A DNA stretch of 64,000 bases from assembly GCF_035083965.1 (NCBI RefSeq), contig NC_089722.1:40347958-40411957 (forward strand). The letters run 5' to 3'. The first letter of the stretch is position 1, and every line of letters starts with the position of its first letter. Positions 1-12,346 of the stretch are shown piece after piece. The DNA comes from Branchiostoma lanceolatum. Its lineage: Eukaryota > Chordata > Leptocardii > Amphioxiformes > Branchiostomatidae. A program made the position numbers and the translations under genes. The notes under the pieces were generated by a model. The model ran no database searches, was not told the DNA's origin, and saw only the letters and a program-made list of their open reading frames with translations.

Positions 1-46
1 GTTTCAAAAACCTAACCAAACTTTTGAAGAGAGTAAATCTACTTAC

Positions 47-3000
47 GATGTGTCCCTGATCGTTTTGTGCGGAATGGCTAGCGGCGCCACGGGTCTCATC
101 CGGAGCACCTCTCTGATGGTGGCCTCCAGGTACGGCAGGCGCTCCCGGTCACACAGACGCACCGGGTCGTTCGCGCACAGGACCTGGTGCATCTCCCTCT
201 GGATCCGGCCCTGAACCTGCCCAGGGGAAAAACAGATTCGCAGCACGTGAGAACTCTGATGAGAGGTGGCAACATGGTCTTGTGGTAAAGTTGACTTAGA
301 ATTTAAAGACGGAGGCTCCGCGTTTGGGGAGAGTCACATCTTGAGCACGTTAAAGAACCCACCACACTTATCGAAAACAGTAGGAGTCCTTGCAAAACGT
401 CGCTGTTTGCCTTTCTGCATCTGCTTTGAATTGATATTGATAGTTTGATAAGGCGTTGCATTGGCGCTTTAATTCTACTCATCTCAGGGTAGTGCACAAG
501 GAACAGCAGGATACCACCCCCACCCAAAACAAATGTTTTTTTTTTTTTTTTTACCTCGGGATAGTGCACAAGGAACAGCAGGATCCATCTCAAGGTGGTT
601 GTGGCGGTCTCCATGCCTCCCCCGAAGACGTCGTTGACGGTGATGAGGATGTGGTCGTCGCTCAGGTGCCGCAGTGCCCTGTGTCCGCTCGCCATCACCG
701 CCTCAGCCTGCGCCTTCAGCAGGGTGTCAATCAAGTCTCGGATCTTCCCGTCCTTGTAGGTCGCCTGGCAACGGCAATGACGTCAAGATTTAGAACACTG
801 TCACATATGAAAATTATGTTTTGCATGCATTCTGAATCCTGCTGGCTCCACGCTACATGTCTACCGATTATAAAGGCATTTGGCATTGTTGACGATCTTT
901 GGTGACAGTTCTCTGTCTTTGAACTAGCACTGTTCTGCCAAGTCCTAAAATTATCGCAGTCACATGCACACCTTAAGCTTTTTGAACTCACCGATCGATT
1001 ACGATTATGGTTATGATTATGATGCGTCAACTGTTATTACGGCCATCTTCAATGTCAATGACCCACTGCTCCATTGGTCAAGTAACCTTAAGGATACATG
1101 ACACCAGTATTCCCTTCGCGTCATACACCAAAAACAGATGCTTATCCTGACATGAACTATTGACCAGAAGAGATTCTTTCAATGTTAAAAGAAATCTTGA
1201 CCTACCCGATGTTCCTCGATATTCTTAGACAGCACTTTATTCCTCATGCCAAGACACTCCTTCATTTTCCTTACGGTGGCGTTTGGAAGTTTCTGAAAAG
1301 AACATAGAAAAGCACACCATTAGGGACTGAAAACAATTGTTGTGGTGAATTTCGAAAGAAATCCAGACAATAAAACGCCCTCTAACTAAAAAGTGTCTCC
1401 CTCCCGAGTACACATGATTTAGTTTAATGCCTAGAGGTGGCCATGGTCTCTTGGCCCTGCACCAATCAAACCCGTTTAAAGATCAACGGCTTTGACAGGT
1501 ATCATTGGTATCATGGGAGCAGTGCATAATACACGTTGCCCTGTGGTAGATCCCAAAGTAGTAAAGCTAAAGATGATAACATTTGCGTAGCGCCCAATGA
1601 GCATTACATTCCAATCCTACCTCTATGGCAGATACATTATTGGCATAGAGCAATGGTGCAGATACTTACAGCTAGCACAGGGAACACGTCAATGAGGCCG
1701 TCCTTGCCGACGGTATCTACGAGGCCTTCGTTGTAGTGCACGATGGTCTTGAACTCGGGGTCTTCGGGGTCGTACCGCTTCCCCAGGCAGAGCCGACTGA
1801 TGATGTTCCCTATGACGACATTCAAGCCCATGTACGGGTCCAGGGGGCGGCCGGCAGAGGCGGCGAGGTGCGAGCACAGCCAATCAGCCTCCTCCGATAC
1901 CCTGCTCTCGAGCTGCTGCATTCCGTTCCCAAACATCTAATCAGAGAGACGTGGCAGAAAAGGGAGGTTAGCCTTGGTAAATCAAACACGTAGTTGTTGG
2001 CAATGATGGTTAGATCGATGGAAAAAGTCAAACCAAAGACTTAATATAAGAACCAAGCCTTCTCTTCAATAGAAAAGTAATGAACAGTACAAATGGACTG
2101 TTAGTGATTTTCTAGTGACGAGGACCATGAATTACAGATATGAAGACGTTCTTCGTTATGTTTTTCATTGAACCTGATGGACATAGACAGGCGCTAAGCT
2201 GGCTCAACTGGTACATGATCGAATTAAACATGATATAATTTATATGCATGGGATTTTACTGCTTGGTATACTGGTATATATCGCACCCTTGAAACTCCAG
2301 GAGCTAGGGACCTTAAAAGATGCAAGAAGCAGTGGAGGAAGATGAAGAAATACGTTTCCATGACTGCAGTTGCAGAAACCAGTGGATAATGATGATGATC
2401 GCGCCCTTTTGCATGATCTGAGATGTCTGTTTTGTACATTCCTTCAATTTTACCTTTAAAGAGCTGTGTGTGAGCTTCTTGTGTATCCTCCAGCCCCTGC
2501 CGTAGTCTGCGAAGGCGATGCCCATGCCGCTGTTGGACAGCAGGTTGGTGGTGGGGAGGGGGGCGCGGCCGGCAAAGTCGTCACCGTTCTTCACCAGGGC
2601 CTCCTTGGCAAGGTCAATGTCGTTGATGACGACGACTTTCTCCATGCCAATCCACACCTGAAGATAAACACAAATATTTGAGAGAATTCTTTAACATGAA
2701 TGGTAGCTCTCGGCTTTGCATTGGTGCTTCAAAAAGTACGTGTATGTCGTTAATTCTCTTCAAATGACAGCAGACCAACGCAATGCTAATCCAGTAGCCT
2801 TTGTACATTTGATTGGCGGCATGATTTTTTTTGCGTGCTGTGGATCATGAGACCTTAGACCAAGGACACTTTCTTTTTATTCACGGCAGTTATTGTATAT
2901 CTCATATGATATCCACTCCTCTTACAATGTTGTGATTATCATATTACGGAAGCATGAAAACTGCTTCGAAGATCTCCATCTTTGCAGCTTGCAAGATTGA

Positions 3001-3319
3001 ATGAGTCAAACGGCTATTAAAAGCAAACGTCAGATACATAATGAAGGGTGTGGTACATAATGGAAACGGTAAAATAAGGTACCAGCATTACCTGATACAC
3101 GTCGCCAAACTTCCTTGCCATCTGAGTCATCCTGATGTGCGGATCCGCCCCCATCAGGTTGAGCAGGTTCCCGATGAGCGGCAGCGGTGTGGGGCCGGGC
3201 GGTAGAACCAAGCCCCGCCTCTCTCCCGCGTACACCAGGCCGTACAGCAACACGAACAGTGCAACCAGCCACACAACATCGGACACACCCACGGTGGAGT
3301 ACAGCTGGAGCAGACTCAT
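47..3319 (-). CDS. CYP17-like cytochrome P450, 5' part of gene (partial, off left edge)
   Basis: Six coding exons join in frame on the minus strand: 3319-3092, 2657-2454, 1936-1670, 1292-1206, 764-555 and 216-47. All have AG/GT borders, and every junction is phase 0 until the last, which leaves two bases. They give 388 residues of a family of about 500. Residues 8-31 form the N-terminal membrane anchor, followed by the proline hinge [12 protein letters not shown]. The I-helix oxygen-binding motif GGMET is at about 311-315 and the K-helix EVLR (ExxR) at 368-371. The block [16 protein letters not shown] is nearly that of vertebrate CYP17A, the ER steroid 17-alpha-hydroxylase/17,20-lyase. The heme-cysteine exon lies beyond the left edge. 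Clan 2 P450 is certain; the CYP17 assignment rests on the I- and K-helix segments, and CYP1-like is the alternative. Confidence 0.85.
303..385. repeat. Tail of an interspersed SINE
   Basis: The segment with gagagtcacatcttgagcac and the following CCACCACACTTATCG matches the 3' part of the SINE at 6565-6815. No tRNA-like head is present, so this is a 5'-truncated copy in an intron of the P450 gene. Confidence 0.5.
483..512 (-). repeat. Duplicated 3' end of P450 exon 5
   Basis: Thirty bases match the last thirty bases of exon 5 (555-584) with two differences, 72 bp away inside the following intron. The copy encodes the same [10 protein letters not shown] end but lacks a GT donor, so it is probably not spliced. 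Confidence 0.75.
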
Positions 3320-3414
3320 CTTCAGCTCACGTTGCCGACTCAGTGGTGTCGAGAGAGTTACGATGATATAGCTACAGTATACAACACTCGTAGCAGTGTC
3401 TCTACTACGTGGAT

Positions 3415-3438
3415 GTAGTTGTAGTTGTAGTTGTAGTT
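3415..3438. repeat. (GTAGTT)n microsatellite in the predicted 5' UTR
   Basis: Four units of the hexamer GTAGTT lie between the TATA box and the CYP17-like start codon, so the transcript would carry an ACAACT-type repeat. Confidence 0.7.
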
Positions 3439-3482
3439 TAACGGAGCCAGCCGTTAACTATGACTATAGCACGGCTCAGCTG

Positions 3483-3490
3483 TATTTATA
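3483..3490 (-). promoter_or_regulatory. TATA box of the CYP17-like gene
   Basis: The minus strand reads TATAAATA about 165 bp upstream of the start codon, an unusually good TATA box. A start site near 3455 would leave a 5' UTR of about 135 bp. That UTR contains a short repeat at 3415-3438. Confidence 0.55.
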
Positions 3491-3581
3491 ACGACGCAGA
3501 TATTCGCGTATCTGAGTCTCATGGCCGATCAAAGGAGAATGACGTTGGAAACCTCACTCAGTCACGAACAGATCTTGAGAG

Positions 3582-3588
3582 TGACCTT
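3582..3588 (-). promoter_or_regulatory. AAGGTCA nuclear-receptor half-site upstream of the CYP17-like gene
   Basis: The minus strand reads AAGGTCA about 95 bp upstream of the TATA box. Similar half-sites occur at 3826-3834 (CCAAGGTCA, a full NR5A/ERR-type match) and 4033-4041 (CAAAGGTCA). NR5A (SF-1) sites drive vertebrate steroidogenic P450 genes, but such 7-9-mers also occur by chance. Confidence 0.3.
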
Positions 3589-3739
3589 CCCTGGTTGAAG
3601 AGGTAAATGCCAGGATAGATTATGTGGAATTTCCAGCAAGTTAAAAGAAATTATGAATTGAAAAATTATCTCCGTGAAAAATAAAGATATCGTTTTTGGT
3701 CTGTCTTTCTGTTTTTGTTTCCGGATTTTTGTAGTCAAT

Positions 3740-3950
3740 GCTCTTGATGGATTATGATGATATTTGTTATGTGGGTAGGTGTTAGGAAGACAAAGGTTAA
3801 CGTCAATTTTGGGCCCCCTGGTATGTGACCTTGGTACTGTAGCAGAACTTCCGTTTTCTGTATCTTTTGACCTGGACATGCTATGGTCTTGTTTGCAAAG
3901 TGCTGTACATATGAATAACACCTCAATTCAGGCTGTCACCAGTATAAGTC
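3740..3950. repeat. Interspersed GGGCCCCCT repeat, copy 1
   Basis: It shares the series TTTGGGCCCCCT, TTGGTACTG(C/T)AGC(A/G)GAACTTC and GACATGCTATGG with copies near 5315-5530 and 20215-20400. It is a dispersed family of unknown class, with no coding capacity seen. Confidence 0.5.
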
Positions 3951-4244
3951 TGCAATAAGTTAAGCTCAAAGTTGATTTGAAAGACCCGCCAAGAAAGCAA
4001 TGTATTGTTTCGCCAATGATATGTTCAATCTTTGACCTTTGTCCGGTCAACGCTATTCTAAATTTGGGTACGTATTGCTATATCTTTGATCTAGGGCAAT
4101 TGTTCCAATCCTTTACAATTTTGATTTGAATTCAGGTGTAATTCTACCTCCTCCTTGCAGATCTGCCGCATTGAAATCAACATGGGAAAAGAAGCTTTTG
4201 CTATGGGGAAATACTTTGAAACAGAGTAGTGATGTTTTTGTTAC

Positions 4245-4346
4245 CTCTTCAAACATGATGAGATCTGTGTCGCTACGGAACCCCGCCCGACGATTCATGA
4301 TGGGGATGAGCTCCTCCACCCTGGTACTGATGGGGACGTACAGCTG
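4245..4346 (-). pseudogene. Orphan exon resembling a USP7 C-terminal ubiquitin-like domain
   Basis: A 34-codon open segment has an AG acceptor at its 5' side and a GAG|gtaac donor. It reads LYVPISTRVEELIPIMNRRA, then GFRSDTDLIMFEE. This aligns by memory with the HUBL segment of USP7 ([20 protein letters not shown], then GFIQDTSLILYEE). USP7 is a nuclear deubiquitinase of about 1,100 residues in some 30 exons, and no other USP7-like exon was found in the surrounding 10 kb. The likely explanation is a captured fragment or decayed duplicate; a distant exon of a larger minus-strand gene is possible. Confidence 0.5.
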
Positions 4347-5309
4347 CTCAGAATTGTGTTAAAAGGTCGTGTTACAAACGTCGTATGGCAGACGCATGAC
4401 AGCAAAGTGATTCTTCAGGCTGTCCTGAGTTTGTGGTAAAAAATCAATTGCGGTCTTGTAACACATCATTACCTTCGCGACGAATGGTTTCGTCGAGAAG
4501 GTTATGCGACGGTGCTTGTCTGTGTGTCTGTTAGTGAACAGAATAAGTCGAGAACGCCTGGATGGTTTGTTGTCGTAGTTGGTGTGTCGGTGTGTATGTG
4601 GCAAATCTCAAGATGATTAGATTTTGGGCGAAGTGTTTTGCATAATTAACGAGAAAAGTGTAAAAATGTGTTCAATTGTATGCTTTACTATGCGTTCTGG
4701 TTGCGACGGGGATATTGATACGGGTAGATTGGGGGCAAAGTTGGTCATGAGGGGTCATGAGGGGTCATGAGGCGTCAGTTACATGTACTGCAGCTGCCAG
4801 GGACAAATTGGCTATCAGCCAGCTGTAGGGCAGATACAAGAGATAGGCTTGCCCATGCAGTAATGCTTTAAAGCACTAAAACAAGGGCTCAGAAAAGGAT
4901 TCACCTTAATTGCAAGCCCCAAAAATTCTTATGCACCAGAAAGCCACATCTGTCTACTTTAGAATCATGCAAAGAAAATAGACAGTTGACCAGCTCGTTC
5001 TCTCGTAACAGCTGACAGACGAAAACAATCGTCAACTTTGACCTACTCCCAGCCTGGAAGAGTCCACTCGGAGCATGTGAAACCAAACCACAAAGATATC
5101 TCCTTACACCAATTAAAAGACTGAAACATACAAATTTTGACCAAAGTTGGATATACACGGCCTTATATGAGTAAGAACAGTCATTAATGCAGTGCCACAG
5201 CATGGGAATACCGAGCATGTCTGTGTGTCTGTTAGTGAACACGATAAGTCGAGAATTCTTGGAAGGATTGTCTTGGTATTTGGTATGTTGGTAGGTCTCG
5301 ATGAAACCT

Positions 5310-6150
5310 GAAAATGATTAGATTTTGGGCCCCCTATCGGCTTGTTACGGTACTGCAGCGGAACTTCATGTTATGATATCTCGTGTTGTGGACATGCTAT
5401 GGAACTGATTTTTAAGTGGTAGATAGCTCGTTGGGCAGAGAGTAAGTGGTATAGGCTTGGGCCCCCTAGCAACTTTTTTGGAACTGCAGGGGTAGGTTTT
5501 GCTTCAGACTTTGAAAGGGAATAACTCAAGAAGGGCTTGATGGAAGGTCATGATTTTTTGCATGTACATAGCTTGAGCGATGATGTACATGATTGGATAC
5601 TTATTATGCAAATCAGTAACTAATTTGCATAATTAATGAGGAAAGTTTATACATTCATCAATTTCCATGATAGGACTCGCAAACATGTGACATATGTAAC
5701 TGAGGAAGAGAGAAATATTAATAGATATCAGCTATGCAAATGAGAACCTCATTTACATAATCAATGAGAAAATAATATAACTCGAGATGGGCTTGATGGA
5801 TGGTCATGATTTTTGGTATGTAGATAGCTTATGTGATGCTTTGTATGATTGGATGATAATTATGCAAATCAGATTATAATTAATGAGGCAATTTTAAAAA
5901 CCTGCTGTGTTCCATGATATGACTATTCAAATATGTGACATTTGTAACTGAGGAAGAGAGGAATGTCAATAGATAGAAATTATGCAAATGTAGGCCTAAT
6001 TTGCATAATTCATGAGAAACTACTATCATTCCATACTAGTAAATAACGGCAATTTCATACTTGTTGCATTTAGAAGTTGTGTGAATGTGAACACCATTGA
6101 ATCAAATTATGCTAATAAGGAGCTTATTTGCATTATTGATGAAAAATGTT
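5310..6150. repeat. GGGCCCCCT repeat copy 2 plus degenerate tandem units
   Basis: The first 220 bp match the repeat at 3740-3950 and 20215-20400. The rest has about three degenerate units of roughly 240 bp, each carrying ATTATGCAAAT-type octamers and GACAT(A/T)TGTAACTGAGGAAG. No open reading frame of interest is present. Confidence 0.5.
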
Positions 6151-6564
6151 AGCATAACCTTCTTTGTTAAGCTCATAATCATAACAAGGAGGTTTGGACA
6201 ACTTATGTTATTTGGGTGAGGAGGATCAACTGGTATGATTTTTGATTGATGAAAAACACTCCTAATACGTCAGTCATAAAGGTCAAAATCATTTCGCGAA
6301 GGTATGAGGTCGTAGAACTCTTGTTGTCCATGATAACCGTCTTGACAGCGCAGCTATTTAACACTTCCTCAGCTCATAGACAGGGGAGGTATGCGGTTTG
6401 ATTACATTGCATATAGCAGCTTCTCTTTCACGCATTATTTTCGGGAAGGTGCAGTATCAACGAAACCCGGCAGGCTGCTTCACACACCATCATCGTCAGA
6501 CGTTAGAGACGATGACGTAGTTAAGAAGTTACAGCAATCAGCCATACCTCTTTCTCTATCTGAA

Positions 6565-6815
6565 TACAACTGTGGCGTCGCGGGGCCGCGGTGGACCTGG
6601 GATCGAATCCAGGGCCCCTTGACTTGTCCGGTTGACGTTGTGCCTTGGGAGAGGCACTTAACACGACCTTTCTCACTTCTCTTCACTCAGGTGAAAATGA
6701 GTATCTAACTTCGGTTAGGGACGTCCCTCGGATAGAACGTTACTGAAATGGGAGTGAGTCACACATCGAGCACGTAAAAGAATCCACCACACTTATCGAA
6801 AAGAGTAGGGGTCCT
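6565..6815 (+). mobile_element. tRNA-derived SINE, plus orientation
   Basis: A B-box-like GGATCGAATCC lies near the start. It is followed by GAGAGGCACTTAACACGACC, a CACTCAGGTGAAAATGAGTA segment, CTTCGGTTAGGGACGTCC and CGAGCACGTAAAAG. Related copies with the same core lie at 28421-28640 and, inverted, at 61575-61738, which supports an active or recently active family in this genome. Confidence 0.65.
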
Positions 6816-7626
6816 TCCCGCCCTGTTCAGTACAAACCTGGTGTGTTATGCTATGACTATGAGATTTACCGGGTATGCAAAATAAACAAATACACTGATC
6901 ACCATGTACTAATACTAAATAACAATGACTACATGAGTAAACAAATACTACAAATGTAGTTTATAAGGTCTCATTGATAAAGAGCACAAACTCAGCCTAG
7001 TTTATTGTCATACCCTTTAGACCTTTACGGGGCTATTCCTCCAGGGCTATAAGAGGCAGAATGATCATGACATATAACATACATACATAACACAAATCAT
7101 TTCGACACGGTCCCACAAATACAAAGTATATGCCCGGGCATGAATAACAAATTTATCGTTTAATACCACCATGGAACCTGAATTGATTGATGAAATGAAT
7201 CCACATTATTTTGTGTCGATTAGAAACGAAGCACGCTCTCGAGTCATTGCCAACCATGTTGGAAAAATAATTCACGTCATCTACGCGAGAAGATGAAAGA
7301 TTCACACGAAGGCCTTCGCGGAAAGTACTTATGAGACTGTCCCCAGTCTGATCTGTGCTAAAAATAGCGCTCTTGGAAGACGGCTTGTTGAGCGGCGCAT
7401 CTGATTGGTCCACTGGCGGGGTTCGTTCACATCCGGGATACAATCGTGCATATATCCACGACTAAAAAAGATTATTGTAGAAAAGGTTGACGGGTCCTCT
7501 GGGACACAGTACCATCGTGACGTGATTGGAGAGGATTTCAGCAGGTGGCTTGACGCACCCCGACAACACGCTCTACATACATGGATGTTAGGTTACATGC
7601 ATGACGCTCGTTCTATACGCACGTTC

Positions 7627-7726
7627 TTATAAGACGGTGTGGCAGAAAAAGTGCGTTTACCGCTGAACACACCCAACAGCCGGTGGAAGACAACCTGAGC
7701 CTATGTCTATAATAACAACAACAACG
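7627..7726 (+). promoter_or_regulatory. Possible TATA promoter and non-coding first exon
   Basis: A TTATAAG box lies at 7627-7633, with an inverted CCAAT (ATTGG) further upstream near 7403. About 95 bp downstream is a consensus donor AACG|GTGAGT at 7727. It could be the 5' exon of the membrane-protein gene starting at 13098, whose ATG exon is preceded by an acceptor. The link is inference. Confidence 0.25.
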
Positions 7727-7890
7727 GTGAGTCTAGTATTAACCTACCTTTACTTGGTTAATTCTTCCGGCAATGGAATAATGTATCTTGCCCTTGTATT
7801 TTCCTATTTTTTTGTATTTATGTATTAGAGTAGAATGCGTTACATAATCAATTGTGCTTTTTGCCCTATATTTTTAAAATATCTGTGACT

Positions 7891-7920
7891 AAATAAATAA
7901 ATAAATAGATAAATAGATAA
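7891..7920. repeat. (AAAT)n run, possible retroelement tail
   Basis: The run AAATAAATAAATAAATAGATA follows a T-rich 120-bp sequence that looks like a LINE or SINE 3' end. No body of the element was recognised. Confidence 0.4.
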
Positions 7921-9070
7921 AAATGAAATAATATTGACCATAGCCTGTATTAGTAAATCTCTCACTGCCAGAGACTGATTTTGGGGTACTGGTCAGCCGG
8001 ACAGGCGATTTAGTCAGGCTTAACTTGACCGTAGAAAATTAGACATGTAGGAACTAGAAATTCAAAAATAGAAACTAGAAATCTAAATAATAGTAAAAGA
8101 AACTTCAAATATCCTAGAAATCTAAAGAGCTAAGATACTAAGTGTTTAGTGTGAAGCGAAAACAAATTGTTAATATTATCATCGTTTTTGTTAATAAGTC
8201 TCCATCTACAGATCTCCATCTATTCAGTTGATGCGATGAGTTAGAAACAAATTCAGCGAAAAGCAATAAGTTGTCAACGAATATTTGAATGCCGCATAAC
8301 GGAAAGAGAAAGAAACTGTAATACTTGTCGCTCCACTGCTTCATGTATTTCATGTACTTTTCATTAAGCTGAAATCGGATTTGTGCTTACACACGGCAAC
8401 GTCTGCATCTGACATGGTAACGTGACTACTCTCACGTGTAATCTCCAAGCAGATGTAACGGTGGCAAAGAACGTATCCAACTGGCAAAATGAGTTTTTTC
8501 ATTATTATTTTTTTAACGAACTCGCTTAGTGCACGGCCGTAGGGGGCCACTCATCAGAACACTGAACTAATTCTTACTGTAGCAGCATCCCTTCGCCCTA
8601 GGTCAGAAACATCATTGCTCGAGACAAGCATGACTTCACTGACCCATTAGGAGAAGCAGGGGTTACGAAGGCTGCTCGGGAAATTCCCTACCCCATTTTA
8701 TAGAGTCTTGTGCCAGTTGGATACGGTTACATCTGCATCTCACGCTTACCTTGTCAGCAGAAAAGGTCAAGTTGTTTTGCAAACCTGAATCACAATGTCG
8801 GCGCAGTATTCATGCAATGTTAACATTGACATGCTCATAAAATCAGTAATTGCATGTATCAAATACTTCCCGTGCGCATGTGCGATAGACTATAAATGCT
8901 ATTCACCATGATGGTGGCATAGTACAACCGCTTTTTCAGCCCAGTAAAATAACCAACAGCGTATATGTGTAATGGCCAATGGTATGTAATCTGTATCTTT
9001 GTCAGATTTGTCTGGCCCTCACCTTTTCCACCAGGACCTCAATGAAAAGCGGCCTGCGTGCCAATTTGAG

Positions 9071-9372
9071 TACTCTCCAAGCAGTACTCTAGATCTTCAA
9101 AAGAGACCCAAAAAAGACAAAGTAGAAAGGCCGAAAAAACACCTAAAATCACGTCAAAAACATGCCGGAACCCCTCCTCTGCTTGGAGAGTAGACTCTAC
9201 CAGTCTCCAAGGGTCGCTGGGAAAATAGTAGAAATTGGCCAAATAGAGTCAAATGTTTGAAGGGAGTCGGCTACGGAGAGAGGCGAATTTGACCCTCTCT
9301 CCGTAGGCCGTGGCCAATTTCTACTATTTTCCCAGCGACCCTTGGAGACTGGTTGAGTCTACTTGGAGAGTA
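9071..9372. mobile_element. Fold-back MITE with 11-bp terminal repeats
   Basis: The ends TACTCTCCAAG and CTTGGAGAGTA are inverted. A long subterminal palindrome (arms about 9189-9246 and 9306-9363) includes AGTCTCCAAGGGTCGCTGGG. The flanks ATTTGAG on both sides look like a target duplication. Related arm fragments occur at 10900-10980 and 12840-12990. Confidence 0.7.
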
Positions 9373-10687
9373 CATTTGAGCGTTTCATGATTACATAAAG
9401 GTTTAAATCAACAAACAAAATATCTCACATCACGACGAGTAATCCATGTACTCCTGAGACTGAAAAAGCAGCAGCATTATGCCAATATCTGCAGTACATC
9501 ATCTTAGAACAGCCCCGATCTAACCGCTTCATTACTGACATACTTGGAGTATGCAAGGTTCTCTGTGGTGTAATGATCTATGAATGATCAAAATGATGTA
9601 TGAATATATTTTTTCGATTACCGACTTAGGTCACACATAGAATTCTTTCGAAGCCATTGCATTAGGTACACATAACCTTTGCTTTTCAAAGATACTACAA
9701 CGTTCATTTGTATTGACTGCAACACCTTGCTTTCTTTCTCAAAATGAATGGAATATCATATACGTCGTGATGACACTACATAATGAATATGAATAGGGTT
9801 TAATGAGTTCATAATCGCGCTTGTATGGAGGCAGTTCATTAATGATGTCTCTTCTGACTCCTATTGATTGATTGCATGAAAAGGGTAATTGCACGAATCG
9901 TGAAAGGGAGAGGTGAATAGATGAATGTCTTTTGAACGCATGCTTCAGGAGAACCGTCCCCTGCACGACTTAGTGCCTCTCACGAGGACAGGAGCCACCG
10001 GACTCAAACTCAGAAACTCTATTGCAATACGTGTTCCACAAGCCCGTACAAGAGGCTCAATAATTCCTTTCTCCACTGTGCAATACGGCTGTATAATAAG
10101 GCAAAAGTGTAGATTTTAACTGTGCAATTGTTTCTGTTATGTTGTAGATCAATCACATCGCTGCAATATTAGTGGACTGCAAGTCATTGTCATTTGTATG
10201 CACCTATTCGTTTGTATGCATGTATAGATGTAGCAGACCTTACGAAAGTCGCTGTGCTTTTGTTGTGTCAATAAAGATCTTTTATAGGTGGTTGTGATGC
10301 ATAGACTATGTCAAAAGGACGTAATTCGGGTGTGTTTGCCCGCGAGTTCCTTACCGAATAAAATGAATGTGCTCCACAAATCAGCAATAGATATTAGTAC
10401 TCAACTCACGTGTCCCTTACATACAGTAAGCATCACGGGACGGCTTGAGTCTATTCTAAGATCTAAGTCTGTCTGAACGACGCCGAAGCCAATGCAAATA
10501 TGACCGTGCGCCGAGAGTAGATTACTTCTGTATCAATTCCCTCCCGCGCGCGGCGACATGAAAGTGGAGTTGAAGCAGGTTATAGTTATTACGGCCACGG
10601 ACTGTTCTGATGAATGTGATTCACGACTGTTTGTAACTTGTTTGTTATTACGTTGCCATGACGACGGCGATCAAAGCGGCGATCGTT

Positions 10688-10980
10688 GATTGGCGTCGCT
10701 TTGAACACCCCAATTGTGCTAGGGCGGCTTTTGACAGAGCGCTCAACAAATTTCATTAAAAAAAACTATTGTTGTACGTTTTGTTGTCTTTTATGTCATA
10801 ATTTTACAATTTGCATTATACTCCAATTACGAAATCAAGCGTTACGCAAATCCAATTTAGGCGAGATCGCCGTCTAGTGGTGGCCTGTACTAGGCCCCGC
10901 GGATGGCTGGGTAAATAGTAGAAATTGGCTAAATTGAGTGAATAGTATGCTAAGGGAGTTGGCTACGGAGAGAGGGTCCA
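10688..10980. repeat. Dispersed repeat plus fragment of the 9-kb MITE
   Basis: Positions 10688-10877 resemble 17270-17466, sharing GCTCAA(C/A)(A/G)AATTTCATT, the ATTGTTGTCTTTT core and AAATCC(A/G)ATTTAGG. Positions 10903-10980 match the MITE arm at 9220-9285 (ATAGTAGAAATTGGC, GGCTACGGAGAGAG). Confidence 0.5.
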
Positions 10981-11351
10981 ATATGCCAGCCTGCAAGTGA
11001 AAGCCTGGCAAATGATCCCCCTATAGCCGGCGTAGTTAGTCTGGTAGAGACTAGTCTAGTGGAATATAATGGGGACCGAAAAAAGGTTTACCCTACAGAC
11101 TTGTTACTGGTTATCCACTCATTACTTTCGATTGCAATGTAGTATATCATCTTAAGAAAGTCTGAATAAATGTGCAATTCTACTGACGGGATCCGAACTA
11201 ACATTCGTTAACCTAGATTTGTAAGTTGATATAGATTCAGCACTATTGAATCTGCGATGCTTTCATGTATCTATTCTGTATCATGAATGGATTCGGAAGA
11301 ATCCTTTACGAAGCCCACGGGGTTATTATAGCTTACCTTACCACTTGTCAT

Positions 11352-11651
11352 TAGAGAAATATCCGCCGCTTTGTGAGAAAGAAAACTCAGTACATCACAT
11401 CAAATAATTTCTAACATTATAGAAAAAGTTTCCGTTTTCATCTTCCTTCACCATTTATCCTTATAGAAATATCCGCCGCGTTGTGTGAAAGAAGACCCAG
11501 TACATCACGTCAAATCATTTCTAACATTATAGAAAAAGTTTCCGTTTTCATCTTCCTTCACTATTTATCCTAAGGCTTATAGAAATATCCGCCGCTTTGT
11601 GTGAAAGAAAACCCAGTACGTCACATCAAATCAAATCGTTTCTAACATTAT
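11352..11651. repeat. Tandem repeat, three units of about 110-117 bp
   Basis: Each unit starts AGAAATATCCGCCGC and continues through TTTCTAACATTATAG and TTTCCGTTTTCATCTTCC. Units begin near 11352, 11462 and 11579, the third truncated. There is no coding content. Confidence 0.8.
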
Positions 11652-12269
11652 ATCTCAAAGCAGCACCTGTCACACACCGGATACAAGCTGACGCCCTGCG
11701 CATGCGCAGTTTTGTCCCGTTGTCTATTTAACTTCTTCAAAGCCGTGATTAGTCTGGCTGACGACGGGTCACCATGGCAACCAACCTCCAACCAACCAAT
11801 CAGCGCGCTGACTTCAATCAATTAAAATCTGTCTGCTGAAACATAGTCAGTAGAAATAATTGTTGGCGCAGGTCGTTATTTAAACTAGTGTTCTCGTAGC
11901 CTGGTCCCAGTCTCTAACGGTCGGCTTAGGGGTTTTTACCGGGCCCAGTTTGCTTTATTGAACCGTTTCTGATAACCCTCCTACCGCTACTACTACTTCC
12001 GCTTGCCACCCTACTTTCCCAGCCGCCCGACGACGTAATCTAATCTAAGGCCGTAAACACACCCCGTGCGGACTAAGCTGTCTGGGCGGGCGGGGGTCAC
12101 TCAAAGTGCCGCAGAGATATCGAGGAGCCCCGATGGTATGGATTCCAGGCTAGTGCTCTCGATGTGTAGCTAAATCAGCGGTGCTCCGCTTGAGTTTTCT
12201 TGGCACGAGCAATTCTGCGTTACGTCGATAAGGTGAGACATCCAGGTAATGCTATACGACAAATAACAG

Positions 12270-12346
12270 TTACTCAAGCAATTGGATATCATTTGGAAAC
12301 TGGATATGAATTTGGTTTCCAAAATCATATCCAGTTGCTTGAGTAA
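12270..12346. mobile_element. Short palindrome of a dispersed family
   Basis: TTACTCAAGCAATTGGATAT and its inverse face each other across a short spacer. The flanking phrase GACATCCAGGTAA and the arm also occur at 20684-20720, 23757-23800 and 25150-25210, so this is a copy of a small inverted-repeat family. Confidence 0.6.

Noticed and set aside
3562..3921. 119-codon minus-strand frame upstream of the P450 gene
   Set aside because: It overlaps a dispersed repeat, has no homology I recognise and lies across the P450 promoter region.
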